Notes: generated by a model from the letters alone, not told the origin. 62,706 bases of DNA from Achromobacter insuavis (GCF_902859645.1 NZ_CADIJR010000036.1:1-62706); one strand, 5' to 3'. Positions 16,334 to 25,366 are shown, counted from the first letter of the stretch. Made by a program: numbers and translations.

Positions 16334-17210
16334 CGCGGACATCGATCTCTTTTTCCCCACCATCGCCGAGCGCGAGGTGCAATACAACGCCCGCGAGTCG
16401 GTGGCGGACTTCGACGCCTGCGTGCGCCGCTACGCCGAGTCGGCCGCCGCGGTGAAGTCGCGCCGTCCCGGCCTGCTGAACCTGCGTTACGGCATGGGCC
16501 AGGACGAGCGGCTGGACCTGTTCCTGCCGGCGGCGAACCGCGGCCCGGCGCCGCTGTTCGTGTTCATCCATGGCGGCTACTGGCGCGCGCAGCGCAAGGA
16601 AGACGCGCCGGTGATGGCCGAGGCCTTCAACGCGGCCGGCGCGGCGGTGGCGGTGCCGGAATACACGCTGGCGCCCGAAGCGACGCTGCCGGAAATCGTG
16701 CGCGAGATGCGCTCGGCGCTGGCCTGGCTGTACCACAACGCGGCGGCCTACGGCGTCGATCCCGAGCGCATCTACGTCGGCGGCAGTTCGGCCGGCGGTC
16801 ACCTGGCCGCGATGCTGGCCGCGCCCGCCTGGCCGGCGAGCTACGGCGTGCCGGACGACGTGGTCAAGGGTACGCTGGCGCTGAGCGGCCTGTTCGACCT
16901 GCGGCCGCTGTGCGACGTCCTGCCCAACACCTGGCTGCAGCTGACGCCGGAGCAGGCGGCGCGCCACAGCCCGATCTTCAACCTGCCCGAGCGCGCCGGC
17001 CCCATGCTGCTGGCCGTCGGCGGCCTGGAGACGCAGGGTTTCAAGAACCAGACCGAGGCCTTCGAGCGCGCCTGGACCGGCGCCGGCCTGCAGGCCACGC
17101 GTATCCCGACGCCGCATTGCAATCACTTCGACCTGGTGAACGAGCTGGAGGATCCGGCCAGCGACCTGACCCGCGCCACCCTGGCGATGATGGGCCTGGC
17201 GCAAGCCTGA
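16326..17210 (+). CDS. Alpha/beta hydrolase, arylformamidase/esterase-like
   Basis: Serine hydrolase of 294 residues. Oxyanion motif HGGYWR and nucleophile motif GGSSAGG are both clear, as in kynurenine formamidases and BD-FAE-type carboxylesterases. The catalytic His is probably in PHCNHFDLV near the C-terminus. ATG 16326 overlaps the GntR stop by 8 bases, indicating coupled expression with that regulator. The substrate could be an ester or formamide intermediate of the pathway encoded around it; no kynureninase or tryptophan dioxygenase is nearby to support kynurenine use. Confidence 0.82.
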   Translation: MRDADIDLFFPTIAEREVQYNARESVADFDACVRRYAESAAAVKSRRPGLLNLRYGMGQDERLDLFLPAANRGPAPLFVFIHGGYWRAQRKEDAPVMAEAFNAAGAAVAVPEYTLAPEATLPEIVREMRSALAWLYHNAAAYGVDPERIYVGGSSAGGHLAAMLAAPAWPASYGVPDDVVKGTLALSGLFDLRPLCDVLPNTWLQLTPEQAARHSPIFNLPERAGPMLLAVGGLETQGFKNQTEAFERAWTGAGLQATRIPTPHCNHFDLVNELEDPASDLTRATLAMMGLAQA

Positions 17211-17235
17211 GCGCGTTCACGGAGACGGGCGCGCC

Positions 17236-18150
17236 ATGGCCGACCTGAAGCTGCTCGAAGACCTGATCGCGCTGGCGCAGAGCGGCAGCTTCGTGCGCGC
17301 CGCCGAGGCGCGGCACGTCACGCATCCGGCCTTCGGGCGCCGCATCCGCGCCCTCGAGGCCTGGGCCGGCGCGCCGCTGGTGGAGCGCCAGCGCGTGCCG
17401 GTGACGCTGACCGCCGAGGGCGAGGCCCTGCTCAAGACCGCCACCCAGGTGGTCGAGCAGATGGGGCTGGTGCGCCACCGCATCCGCAGTTCCGGCGCGG
17501 GCGGCGAGGCGGTGCTGCGCATCGCCACCGGCCGCAGCCTGTCGCGCACCGTGGTGGGCGACTGGATCGCGCGGCTGCGCCATCGCGCGCCGAAGGTGCT
17601 GGTCGAAGGCACGCAGCTGGAGATCTCCACCGGCAAGATGGAAGACATGGCCATGCGGCTGGAGCAGGGCAAGGTCGACCTGCTGTGCTGCTACGAGCAT
17701 CCGGCCCTGTCGATGCAGCTCAACCCGGTGCGCTACCGCTACATGACCCTGGGCACCGACAAGCTGGTGCCGGTGAGCCAGGCCGACGGCCGCGGCCGCG
17801 CCCGCTATGTGCTGGGCGAGGGCGGCCATCCGGTGCCGCTGATCACTTACGCCGGCGGCCTGTCGATGGAGCGCATCCTGGGCGACCGGCTCGAATCCAC
17901 GCCCTACGCGCTGACGCCGTTCGTGCGCATCGATTCGCTCGATGCCGCGCATGGCGCGGCGCTCAAGGGCCTGGGCGTGGCCTGGCTGCCGTGGTCGATG
18001 GTGGCGGCCGACTGCCGTCGCGGCACGCTGGTGTCGCTGGGCGGGCGCAGCGACGAGATCGCCTTCGAGGTGCGGCTGTACCGCTCGCGGGCGCGGCTGG
18101 CCGAGCTGGCCGAGGCGGCCTGGGAAGCCACCGCCAATCGCAAGGCTTGA
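17236..18150 (+). CDS. LysR family transcriptional regulator
   Basis: DNA-binding regulator of 304 residues. HTH in the first 60 residues (FVRAAEARHVTHPAFGRRIR, which is a slightly unusual recognition helix) and a LysR substrate domain to the end. Starts 25 bases after the hydrolase gene, codirectional, and precedes the Bug receptor gene by 159 bases. A second regulator in the same block suggests the cluster responds to two signals or is a fusion of two operons. Confidence 0.9.
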   Translation: MADLKLLEDLIALAQSGSFVRAAEARHVTHPAFGRRIRALEAWAGAPLVERQRVPVTLTAEGEALLKTATQVVEQMGLVRHRIRSSGAGGEAVLRIATGRSLSRTVVGDWIARLRHRAPKVLVEGTQLEISTGKMEDMAMRLEQGKVDLLCCYEHPALSMQLNPVRYRYMTLGTDKLVPVSQADGRGRARYVLGEGGHPVPLITYAGGLSMERILGDRLESTPYALTPFVRIDSLDAAHGAALKGLGVAWLPWSMVAADCRRGTLVSLGGRSDEIAFEVRLYRSRARLAELAEAAWEATANRKA

Positions 18151-18309
18151 CGCGGCCCATCGGTGTCCGCGCGGGTGGATTTGGCGAGCTGAATTAGCAC
18201 GGCAATGTGCCGACTCGGCACGTCATGCCGCCCGCCCACGCGCAGAATGTCTCCCGAAACTCGAACGAGACGGCGCCGCCGTCCGCCTCAGCACCCCAGG
18301 GAGAAACTC

Positions 18310-19299
18310 ATGAAATCCGTTCCGCACGCCTTGCGCGGCGCGTCGGCCGCGCTCTGTGCCGCCGCCGCGTTGATCGCCTCGCCGGCCATCGCCGCCGGTT
18401 ATCCCGACCATCCGGTTTCGCTGATCGTCGGCTATCCGGCCGGCGGCAGCGTCGATCTGACCGCGCGCCTGTTCGGCGAGGAACTGGCCAAGCGCATCGG
18501 CCAGAGCGTGGTGGTCGAGAACGCCGGCGGCGCCGGCGGCACCATCGGTGCGCAGCGCGTGGCCCGCGCCACGCCGGACGGCTACACGCTGCTGCTGGGC
18601 TCGACCAATGAAATGGTGGTCGCCCGCATGATCAACAACGCCGTCAAGTACGACGGCGCCAAGGACTTCACCGCCCTGGGCGTGATCGCCACGCAGCCCA
18701 TGATGCTGGCGGCCAGCAAGAATTCCGGCGTGAAGAGCGCCGCCGAGTACCTGCAGAAGCTGCGCGCCACCGCGCCGGGCAGTTTCAATTACGGCTCGTC
18801 GGGCGTCGGCACCACGCTGCACCTTGCCGGCGAGATGATCAACCAGGAGACCAATACGCGCGCGGAACATGTCCCGTACCGGGGCGTGTCGCCGCTGGTG
18901 ACCGACCTGATGAGCGGCCAGCTGGATTTCGGCGTGCTGGTGTTGTCCTCGGGCCTGCCGCAAGTGCGCGCCGACAAGATCGTGGCGCTGGGCGTGACGC
19001 AGCCCAAGCGTTCGGCGGTGGCGCCTGACATCCCGGCGCTGGCCGAGACGCCGGGGTTCGAGGCGGTCGACCTCAGCATCACGTTCTCGCTGTACGGCCC
19101 GGCCGGCCTGCCGGAGCCGGTGGCCGCCAAGCTGCGCGAGGCGCTGGCCGATACGCTCAAGTCGGAACAGTTCCGCGCCAAGATGCTGGAGGCCGGCGGC
19201 GTGCTGGCGCAGCCGGGCCTGGATCCGGTGGCCTCGCAGGCCGCCGAGACGCGCAAGTACGGCGCGCTGGTCAAGGCGGCCAAGATCGAGGCGCAGTGA
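18310..19299 (+). CDS. Bug/TctC family periplasmic receptor
   Basis: Extracytoplasmic solute receptor of 329 residues. Signal peptide about 1-28, then the family opening YPDHPVSLIVGYPAGGSVDL and the GGAGGTIGA motif. Bug proteins bind carboxylates; the fold matches tripartite tricarboxylate transporter receptors, yet no TctA/TctB membrane genes are here. It is followed directly by the aspartoacylase-like gene, suggesting an acylated amino acid or similar acid ligand (inference). Confidence 0.92.
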   Translation: MKSVPHALRGASAALCAAAALIASPAIAAGYPDHPVSLIVGYPAGGSVDLTARLFGEELAKRIGQSVVVENAGGAGGTIGAQRVARATPDGYTLLLGSTNEMVVARMINNAVKYDGAKDFTALGVIATQPMMLAASKNSGVKSAAEYLQKLRATAPGSFNYGSSGVGTTLHLAGEMINQETNTRAEHVPYRGVSPLVTDLMSGQLDFGVLVLSSGLPQVRADKIVALGVTQPKRSAVAPDIPALAETPGFEAVDLSITFSLYGPAGLPEPVAAKLREALADTLKSEQFRAKMLEAGGVLAQPGLDPVASQAAETRKYGALVKAAKIEAQ

Positions 19300-19301
19300 T
19301 C

Positions 19302-20246
19302 ATGGATTTCACGCTGCCCGTTCCCGACCTCGCCGCCGAGCGCCTGGGCAATACCGACACGCCGGGCGTCTGGCATTTCGACTCGGGCCTGCCCGGCCGC
19401 GCGCTGATGCTGTCCGCGCTGGTGCACGGCAACGAGCTGTGCGGCGCCTGGGCCCTGAAGGACCTGCTGGCGGCGGGCCTGCGCCCGCGCCGCGGCCGGC
19501 TGACGCTGGCGTTCTGCAACCTGCCGGCGTTCGACCGTTTCGACCTGGCGAGGCATGACGCCTCGCGCTTCGTCGACGAGGACATGAACCGCGTCTGGAG
19601 CGCCGAGCGCCTGGATCAGCCCACCAGCAGCGACCGCCGGCGCGCGGCGCAACTGCGTCCGTGGGTCGAGCGCGCCGACTGGCTGCTGGATCTGCACTCG
19701 ATGCACGAGCCCGGCGCGCCGCTGCTGCTGACCGGCGTCCTGCCGCGCAACATCGCCCTGGCGCGGCGCCTGAAGGCGCCGCAGCACGTGATCGTGGACG
19801 CCGGCCACAAGGACGGCGTGCGCATGCGCGACTTCGCGCAGTTCGGCGACCCGGCGCGCGATGCGGCCTGCGCGTTGCTGATCGAATGCGGTTTCCACGG
19901 CGACCCGGCGGCGCGCGACGTCGCGCGCGACATGGTGGCGCGCATGCTGGTCGCTTCGGATGTGGTGGATGCCGCCGACATCCCGGCCGGCTGGCTGCGG
20001 CCCGACGCCACCGCGCAACGCGTGCTGGAAGTGACCGACGCCGTGGTGGCGCCGTCGATGGATGTGACCTTCGCGCAGCCCTGGCAGGGCCTGGAGACGC
20101 TGGAGAAGGCGGGATCGGTGATCGGCTGGGCCGACGGCCGGGCGATCGTGTCGCCCTATGACCGCTGCACGCTGGTGATGCCGTCGCTGCGCCAGCTCAA
20201 GCCGGGCGTGACGGTGGTGCGATTGGCGCGCGACTACGCGGGCTGA
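19302..20246 (+). CDS. Succinylglutamate desuccinylase/aspartoacylase family protein
   Basis: Zinc amidohydrolase of the M14-like AstE/ASPA family, 314 residues. Zinc ligands are apparent in HGNELCG (His and Glu) and DLHSMHEP (His), and the second motif RFVDEDMNRVW is family-like. Start ATG 19302; an in-frame GTG at 19296 overlapping the Bug stop is an alternative. Such enzymes remove acyl groups from N-acyl amino acids. Adjacent to the Bug receptor, it may process the imported compound. Confidence 0.85.
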   Translation: MDFTLPVPDLAAERLGNTDTPGVWHFDSGLPGRALMLSALVHGNELCGAWALKDLLAAGLRPRRGRLTLAFCNLPAFDRFDLARHDASRFVDEDMNRVWSAERLDQPTSSDRRRAAQLRPWVERADWLLDLHSMHEPGAPLLLTGVLPRNIALARRLKAPQHVIVDAGHKDGVRMRDFAQFGDPARDAACALLIECGFHGDPAARDVARDMVARMLVASDVVDAADIPAGWLRPDATAQRVLEVTDAVVAPSMDVTFAQPWQGLETLEKAGSVIGWADGRAIVSPYDRCTLVMPSLRQLKPGVTVVRLARDYAG

Positions 20247-20290
20247 ATGTCGTGGAGGGAGCGACGCGGACGGCGTGACGCGGATCGTGG

Positions 20291-20336
20291 GCGCGGCGTG
20301 ATCGCCGCGCCGGCCACGCGGCCGCGGGCCGCGTGG
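20291..20336. terminator. Two back-to-back GC hairpins between convergent genes
   Basis: GCGCGGCG-TGAT-CGCCGCGC (20291-20310) and CCACGCGGC-N5-GCCGCGTGG (20314-20336) are both perfect. They lie between the convergent aspartoacylase-like and lipocalin genes. There are no U-tracts, but placement fits a bidirectional transcription barrier. Confidence 0.5.
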
Positions 20337-20380
20337 CATGGCCCGCGGGCGTTGCGTCCCGGGGGCCGGTCATGCCGCCA

Positions 20381-20902
20381 TCACTTCTGCGGCGTGTAGC
20401 GCAATTCGTCGAGCTGGTAACCCTGCGCCGTCGCGGCGGCCAGGGCGCGGTCCAGGTCTTCCTTGGGCAGTTGCGGCGAGCGCGACAGGATCCACAGGTA
20501 CTTGCGGTCGGGGGTGCCGACCACGGCCCAGCGGTAGTCCGGATCCAGCCCGATCACCCAGTAGTCACCCTTGATCGGCTTGAAGAACGAGACCTCGAGC
20601 TTGGCGTTGTTGCTGCCTTGGACCACCGTGGCGGTGCCCGAGGCCGAGTCGACGTCGCCGTCCTTGGTGCGGCAGCGGTTGTTGACCCCGACGGTGCCGT
20701 CGGGGTGCAGGGTGTATTCAGCGGTGGTGTCGCCAACGCAGTTGCGCTGGAAGAACATCGGGAAGTTGGCGATCTCGTACCACATGCCGGCATAGCGCTT
20801 CAGGTCGACCGACTCCACGGTTTGCATGGGCGGCGGCGCGGCGTGGGAGATCCCCGCCGCGCTGGCGGCCAGGGCCAGCAATAATGTTGCGATGCGGCGC
20901 AT
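20381..20902 (-). CDS. blc: Lipocalin, Blc-like
   Basis: Small lipid-binding beta-barrel of 173 residues exported to the periplasm. Signal peptide MRRIATLLLALAASAAGISHA has no lipobox cysteine, so unlike E. coli Blc it should be soluble rather than a lipoprotein. The lipocalin motif (YAGMWYEIANFPMFFQRNC) is at about 36-54 and the second signature DPDYRWAVVGTPDRKYLWIL follows. ATG 20902 has AGGAG upstream. Lies 38 bases downstream of gshA and may be cotranscribed. Bacterial homologues act in membrane stress and phospholipid handling. Confidence 0.9.
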   Translation of the reverse strand: MRRIATLLLALAASAAGISHAAPPPMQTVESVDLKRYAGMWYEIANFPMFFQRNCVGDTTAEYTLHPDGTVGVNNRCRTKDGDVDSASGTATVVQGSNNAKLEVSFFKPIKGDYWVIGLDPDYRWAVVGTPDRKYLWILSRSPQLPKEDLDRALAAATAQGYQLDELRYTPQK

Positions 20903-20940
20903 GGGGATAGTCTCCTGATCCAAAACCCTAACGATACGCC

Positions 20941-22512
20941 TTATTTGCGCGGGGCCTTCAGCGCGGCGTGATAGCGGGCGACATAGGTGTCGAAATCGAC
21001 GTCGTCGGACTGCTCCAGGCGCAGCTGTTCGGCGCTGGAGTCGAGCGCGCCCTGGCGGTATTCGGCCGCCACGTCCGCCGGCAGCGGCTGGGCGCGCAGG
21101 GCTTGCGCGTGTTCGTGGCTCTGGCGCAGCGAAAAGTCGTGGAACGATTCGCCGCTGGCGGTCAGCGCGGCCAGCAGGCGCGCGGACGGCGTGGCGTCGG
21201 GCTGGCCCAGCTTGGCGCGCTGCGCGGCCAGGCTGTCGGCGTAGGCGCTGCCGCCCAGGGCCGAGTCGTACAGGGCCGCGTAGGGCGCGATCTGGTCCAG
21301 CAGTTCCTGGCCCCATTGCGCCAGGCCGATGGCCTTGCCGTCGCGGTCCAGCTGCAGGCCGGGCTTGCGGCCTTCCTTGACCACGGTGGAGAAGTTGTCG
21401 GCGCTGCGCTGACAGTAGCCGTTGGCCGGGAAGAAGGGGCTGTCGGAGGCGGCGCAGAACAGCAGGAAGGCGTCGACGAAACGGCTGGTGTCGGCATCGA
21501 TGCCCACCGGTGATTCCGGGTTGATGTCCAGGCAGCGCACTTCCACGTACTGCACGCCGCGCTCGGCCAGCGCGGTGATCGGGCGCTCGCAGCGGCCGGT
21601 GGCGCGCTTGGGGCGGATGCTCGAGTAGTACTCGTTTTCGATCTGCAGCACGTTGGTGTTGAGCTGGATCCATTCGCCGTTGCGATGCGTGCCGATCTTC
21701 TGGTAGTCGGGCCACGGTTGCGTGACCGCGTCGTACAGGCGGCCGAGGAAGGTATCGAGATCGTTGTAGCAGAGCTTGAGCTGCGACTGGGCCTTGTTCT
21801 GATAACCCAGGTCGCTCATGCGCAGGCTGGTGGCGTGGGGCAGATACAGGGTGTGCTGGCCCAGGTGCTGCAGGCCGTGTTCGCCATCGCGCAGGAAGTC
21901 GCAGGAAAGCGCCGGCGCCGCGCCGAACAGGTACATCAGCAGCCAGGAATAGCGCGTGAAGTTGCGGATCAGGCCGATGTAGCCGCGCGAGCGGCGGTCC
22001 TGGTCGGTGCCGGGCTGGGTGTCGAGCACCGACCACAGCGCCTCGGGCAGCGAGAAGTTGTAGTGGACGCCGGCGATGCACTGCATGGTCTTGCCGTAGC
22101 GCTCGGCCAGGCCGCGGCGATAGACGTGCTTGAGCATGCCCGTGTTGGAGGTGCCGTACCAGGCGATGGGAATGTCGGCCTCGCCCGGCAGGGTGGCCGG
22201 CATCGACTGGTTCCAGATCAGCTCGTGGTCCAGCACGCTGTAGACGTGGCGGTGGGTGGCGGTCAATTCGGCCAGCAGGGCCTCGACGTTGTCGTGCGTG
22301 CCGGTGATCAGTTCGAGCAGCGATTCCGAATAGTCGGTGGTGACGTGTTCGTTGGTCAGCGCGGAACCAAGCCCGGCCGGGTGCGGCGTGCGGGCCAGGA
22401 TGCCTTGCTCGTCGACGCGCAGGCCTTCTTTTTCGATACCCCGCAGGGTCTGGGTCAGGAGCGAGCGGTTGGCCTCTAGGCGGGCGAGGCGTTGGGCGGC
22501 GGTATCAGTCAC
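20941..22512 (-). CDS. gshA: Glutamate-cysteine ligase
   Basis: First enzyme of glutathione synthesis (ATP-dependent joining of glutamate and cysteine), 523 residues, the size of the proteobacterial GshA class. Family stretches visible include GIEKEGLRVDEQG near residue 25, TTDYSESLLELITG, GVHYNFSLP and YVEVRCLDINPESP. GTG 22512 is chosen (RBS GAGAAG upstream, MTDTAAQRLARLE). The longer open frame upstream overlaps the hydrolase end and is unlikely. gshB is not in the window. Confidence 0.93.
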   Translation of the reverse strand: MTDTAAQRLARLEANRSLLTQTLRGIEKEGLRVDEQGILARTPHPAGLGSALTNEHVTTDYSESLLELITGTHDNVEALLAELTATHRHVYSVLDHELIWNQSMPATLPGEADIPIAWYGTSNTGMLKHVYRRGLAERYGKTMQCIAGVHYNFSLPEALWSVLDTQPGTDQDRRSRGYIGLIRNFTRYSWLLMYLFGAAPALSCDFLRDGEHGLQHLGQHTLYLPHATSLRMSDLGYQNKAQSQLKLCYNDLDTFLGRLYDAVTQPWPDYQKIGTHRNGEWIQLNTNVLQIENEYYSSIRPKRATGRCERPITALAERGVQYVEVRCLDINPESPVGIDADTSRFVDAFLLFCAASDSPFFPANGYCQRSADNFSTVVKEGRKPGLQLDRDGKAIGLAQWGQELLDQIAPYAALYDSALGGSAYADSLAAQRAKLGQPDATPSARLLAALTASGESFHDFSLRQSHEHAQALRAQPLPADVAAEYRQGALDSSAEQLRLEQSDDVDFDTYVARYHAALKAPRK

Positions 22513-22544
22513 GGAATCTTCTCGATGGGGTCTGTCGCCGGATT

Positions 22545-23438
22545 TTACGGGGTGCTGGCCTCCTCTGCCGAGGGAGCCAGTACTGGGGACAGGGACAATT
22601 GCGCGGCGGTGCGCGCCAGCCACTCGTCCAGGTCGGCGTAGACCGGGTCGGCGATGGGGGCGGTTTCGTTGAAAATCTCGTGCCAGGCGGTGTCGTACCA
22701 GCGCAATGTCAGCAATTCGGCGGGCGCGCGCTGGGCGAACTGGCGGCTGCCCTCGGCCGCCACGATGGAGTCGTCGCCGGCCACCATCAGCAGGGTGCGG
22801 CAGGACAGCAGATGGGCCTCCCGCAGGGAATCGCGGCCGCCGTCATCGACGAACCGGGCCAGCCGGCCGGTCATGCTGCGCCGCACCAGCGGGTCGGACC
22901 GGTAGGCCTTGACCACCGCCCGGTCGTGCGAGATGCGGGCTGGCGCCAGGCCATGGGGCACCCGCAGGTCGGGCGCGTGCAGCGACATCCAGGTCAGGGT
23001 GCGGCGCACCCACGGCGGCACGTTGACCACGAACGGCGGCGAACTGAGCACCAGGGCGTCGATCGGGGCCAGCCGCTGCAGCGCGATCCGCACCGCCACC
23101 AGGGCGCCCAGGCTGTGGCCCAGCAGGATCGGCGGGCGGCCGTGGACGGCGGTCCAGTCGGCCAGGCGCGCCACGGCGTCGGTCACCAGGTCCTCCTGGT
23201 GCGCCAGGGTGGCCGGCCGGCCGCCGGAGCGGCCATGGCCGCGGTGGTCATGGGCGCCCACCGTCCAGCCGCGCGCGGTCAGCCAGCGCGCCAGCCGGTC
23301 ATAGCGCCCGGCATGCTCGCTCAGGCCATGCAGCAGGTAGATGCCGGGCGTGCCGGGGCCGATGATCGGCGGGGGCACATTCGGGGCGGCGGGCCAGACA
23401 TAATTGGCCAGGGGCGTGCCGTCGGGCGCTGGGGTCAT
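22545..23438 (-). CDS. Alpha/beta hydrolase, monoacylglycerol lipase/lysophospholipase-like
   Basis: Serine hydrolase of 297 residues from ATG 23438. Motifs in order: oxyanion HGLSEHAGRYDRL, the lipase stretch HDHRGHGRSGG, nucleophile elbow GHSLGAL, acid residue near VAGDDSIV, and catalytic His in WHEIFNE. A longer in-frame start at 23534 would overlap the divergent lipoprotein gene and lacks similarity-like sequence. It lies 32 bases before gshA on the same strand. Confidence 0.85.
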   Translation of the reverse strand: MTPAPDGTPLANYVWPAAPNVPPPIIGPGTPGIYLLHGLSEHAGRYDRLARWLTARGWTVGAHDHRGHGRSGGRPATLAHQEDLVTDAVARLADWTAVHGRPPILLGHSLGALVAVRIALQRLAPIDALVLSSPPFVVNVPPWVRRTLTWMSLHAPDLRVPHGLAPARISHDRAVVKAYRSDPLVRRSMTGRLARFVDDGGRDSLREAHLLSCRTLLMVAGDDSIVAAEGSRQFAQRAPAELLTLRWYDTAWHEIFNETAPIADPVYADLDEWLARTAAQLSLSPVLAPSAEEASTP

Positions 23439-23526
23439 CGAAATCGGCGACAATTTGGGGCTGTCCTCGAAATGAAAAGACCGTGGGGTCTTTACGGTAA
23501 TGACGATTTCATCGCTGTTTCGTTTC

Positions 23527-24039
23527 ATGTTCAAGAAAGCCGGCCTGATTCTTGTGATGGCCCTGCTGGTCAGCGCCTGCTCGCCCCGTTACAACTGGCG
23601 CGAAGTGGACGTGGCGGACGGCCGGGTGCGGGCGGCATTCCCGGACCGGGTGCAGACCGAGACCCGCCAGCTGCGGCTGGACACCCATACGCTGTCGTTC
23701 ACCCTGGCCACGGCCACCGTGGGCGAAGCGGTGTTCGCGATCGGGTCGGCGCCGCTGCCGCCGGAGATCGCGGCGGACCCCGTGGCCCGGCAGGCGCTGG
23801 GCATGGCGCTGATGCGCTCGCTGTACGTCAACATGCAGGCGCCGCCGCCCACCGCGTGGCCGCCCTATGGGCAGGACATCGACGTGCAGGGCAAGGCCAT
23901 GGGCAAGCCCGGCTGGCTGCGGGCGCGGGTGTGGGTGACCGACACCATGCTGATCGAGGCGGTGGCGGCGGGCACCGAAGCCAGCCTGCCCGAGGAACGG
24001 GCCCGTGAATTCCTGAGGTCGGTGGTCGTCAAGCCGTGA
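23527..24039 (+). CDS. Small outer-membrane or inner-membrane lipoprotein of unknown function
   Basis: Lipoprotein precursor of 170 residues: signal MFKKAGLILVMALLVSAC with lipobox LVSAC, lipidated Cys18. The next residue is Ser, not Asp, so outer-membrane sorting is expected by the E. coli rule. The mature part (YNWREVDVADGRVRAAFPDR onward) has no domain I recognise; it looks like a compact alpha/beta fold. An ATG at 23500 would add nine residues before the signal. It overlaps the convergent LuxR-like gene by 11 bases at the 3' end. Confidence 0.7.
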   Translation: MFKKAGLILVMALLVSACSPRYNWREVDVADGRVRAAFPDRVQTETRQLRLDTHTLSFTLATATVGEAVFAIGSAPLPPEIAADPVARQALGMALMRSLYVNMQAPPPTAWPPYGQDIDVQGKAMGKPGWLRARVWVTDTMLIEAVAAGTEASLPEERAREFLRSVVVKP

Positions 24040-24319
24040 CGGAGTACAGCAGCCCCCGCCGGATCGCCACCGCCACCGCGGCGCGGCGGCCGCGCACCTG
24101 CAGCTTGCGGCAGGCGTTGCGCAGATGGAAATTGACGGTGCTTTCGCTGATGTCCAGGATGCGGGCGGTTTCCCAGCTGGTCTTGCCGGCGGCGCTCCAG
24201 TGCAGCGAAGCCGATTCGCGCGGCGACAGCCGGACGCTGGGCGGTGCAAGCGGGGCGACGACAATGGGGGCGGCGGACATGACGGCGGGGACGCGGGTTC
24301 CTGGCAAAAGACAACCCAT
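24029..24319 (-). CDS. Isolated LuxR-type HTH protein, no sensor domain
   Basis: Up to 96 residues (ATG 24319; ATG 24280 would give 83). Nearly the whole protein is a GerE/LuxR DNA-binding domain: SPRESASLHWSAAGKTSWE, then ILDISESTVNFHLRNACRKL and a basic GRRAAVAVAIRRG tail. This matches the C-terminal third of quorum-sensing LuxR proteins, but the roughly 150-residue autoinducer domain is absent; the upstream DNA is the start region of the divergent AEC gene. It is either a free-standing HTH regulator or the remnant of a truncated LuxR. Divergent from the AEC transporter, 78 bases apart. Confidence 0.75.
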   Translation of the reverse strand: MGCLLPGTRVPAVMSAAPIVVAPLAPPSVRLSPRESASLHWSAAGKTSWETARILDISESTVNFHLRNACRKLQVRGRRAAVAVAIRRGLLYSVTA

Positions 24320-24397
24320 GTTCCGGCCGGCGATCGGCCGTGGACAAGCGACGATGCCGTTGCGTATCACCCTTTGAATCTTTGACGGAATAAACGG

Positions 24398-25297
24398 ATG
24401 CTGGCCATCGCGCAGTTCTATTTGTCGGCCATCATGCTGATGTTGCCGCTGTTGTCGTGCGTCGGCATCGGCGTCTTCTGGGGCAAGCGCGACCTGCCGT
24501 TCGGCGGCGCCTTCATCACCACGCTGGTCACGTCCGTGACCACGCCGGCGCTGGTGTTCCACACCTTCGTCACCACCCACCTGGACGACCGCGCGCTGGC
24601 CGACGTGGCGGCCGCCACGCTGCTGGCGCTGCTGTTGTGCGCGCTGGCCTGCGCCCTGCTGCTCAAGCTGGGCCGCCTGCCGGTGCGCACGCTGCTGCCG
24701 ACGGCCTTCCTGCCCAACGCCGGCAACCTCGGCCTGCCGATCTCGCAACTGGCGTTCGGCGATGCCGGCCTGTCGGTGGCGGTGGCGTTCTTCGCCGTCA
24801 ACTCCTTTGTCATGCACACCATCGCGGTGCGGCTGCTGCCCGGCGTCAATACCAAGGGCAGCTGGAAAAGTCCGATCCTGCTGGCCTCGGTGGTGGCCGT
24901 CGCCATGCGCCTGCTGCACATCCCGGTGCCGGCCTGGCTGATCGAGACCGCGCGCATGCTGGGCGCGGTGACGGTGCCGCTGATGCTGCTGAGCCTGGGC
25001 CACGCGCTGGCGCTGATCCCGGCCAACGGCCTGCGCGACGGCGCCAAGGTGGCGGTGATGCGCCTGGTGACCGGCCTGGCCGCGGGCCTGGCGATCGTCT
25101 GGGTCCTCGACCTGGAACCGGTGCTGGCCGGCGCGCTGACGCTGCAGATGGCGATGCCATGCGCCGTGGTCAGCTACATGTACGCCAAGCGCTACACGGA
25201 CATGGGCGACACCGCCGCCGGCGCGGTGCTGGTGTCGACGGTGGTTTTCCTGCTGCTGGCGCCGCTGATGCTCTGGTTCAGCCACGCCGGCCCATAG
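24398..25297 (+). CDS. AEC family transporter (auxin efflux carrier-like)
   Basis: Inner-membrane carrier of 299 residues with about 8-10 hydrophobic segments. The crossover-like motif LPTAFLPNAGNLGLPISQL in the middle of the first half is characteristic of AEC proteins such as malonate or malate carriers. Starts at ATG 24398 and is divergent from the small LuxR-type gene, which may regulate it. Substrate unknown. Confidence 0.9.
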   Translation: MLAIAQFYLSAIMLMLPLLSCVGIGVFWGKRDLPFGGAFITTLVTSVTTPALVFHTFVTTHLDDRALADVAAATLLALLLCALACALLLKLGRLPVRTLLPTAFLPNAGNLGLPISQLAFGDAGLSVAVAFFAVNSFVMHTIAVRLLPGVNTKGSWKSPILLASVVAVAMRLLHIPVPAWLIETARMLGAVTVPLMLLSLGHALALIPANGLRDGAKVAVMRLVTGLAAGLAIVWVLDLEPVLAGALTLQMAMPCAVVSYMYAKRYTDMGDTAAGAVLVSTVVFLLLAPLMLWFSHAGP

Positions 25298-25366
25298 GGC
25301 CTGTTCACTCTGGCAAGAGCCTCGCGCAGGCCGGCAATCGGGCGCCCGGCCTGGCGGGGTCGCCAC

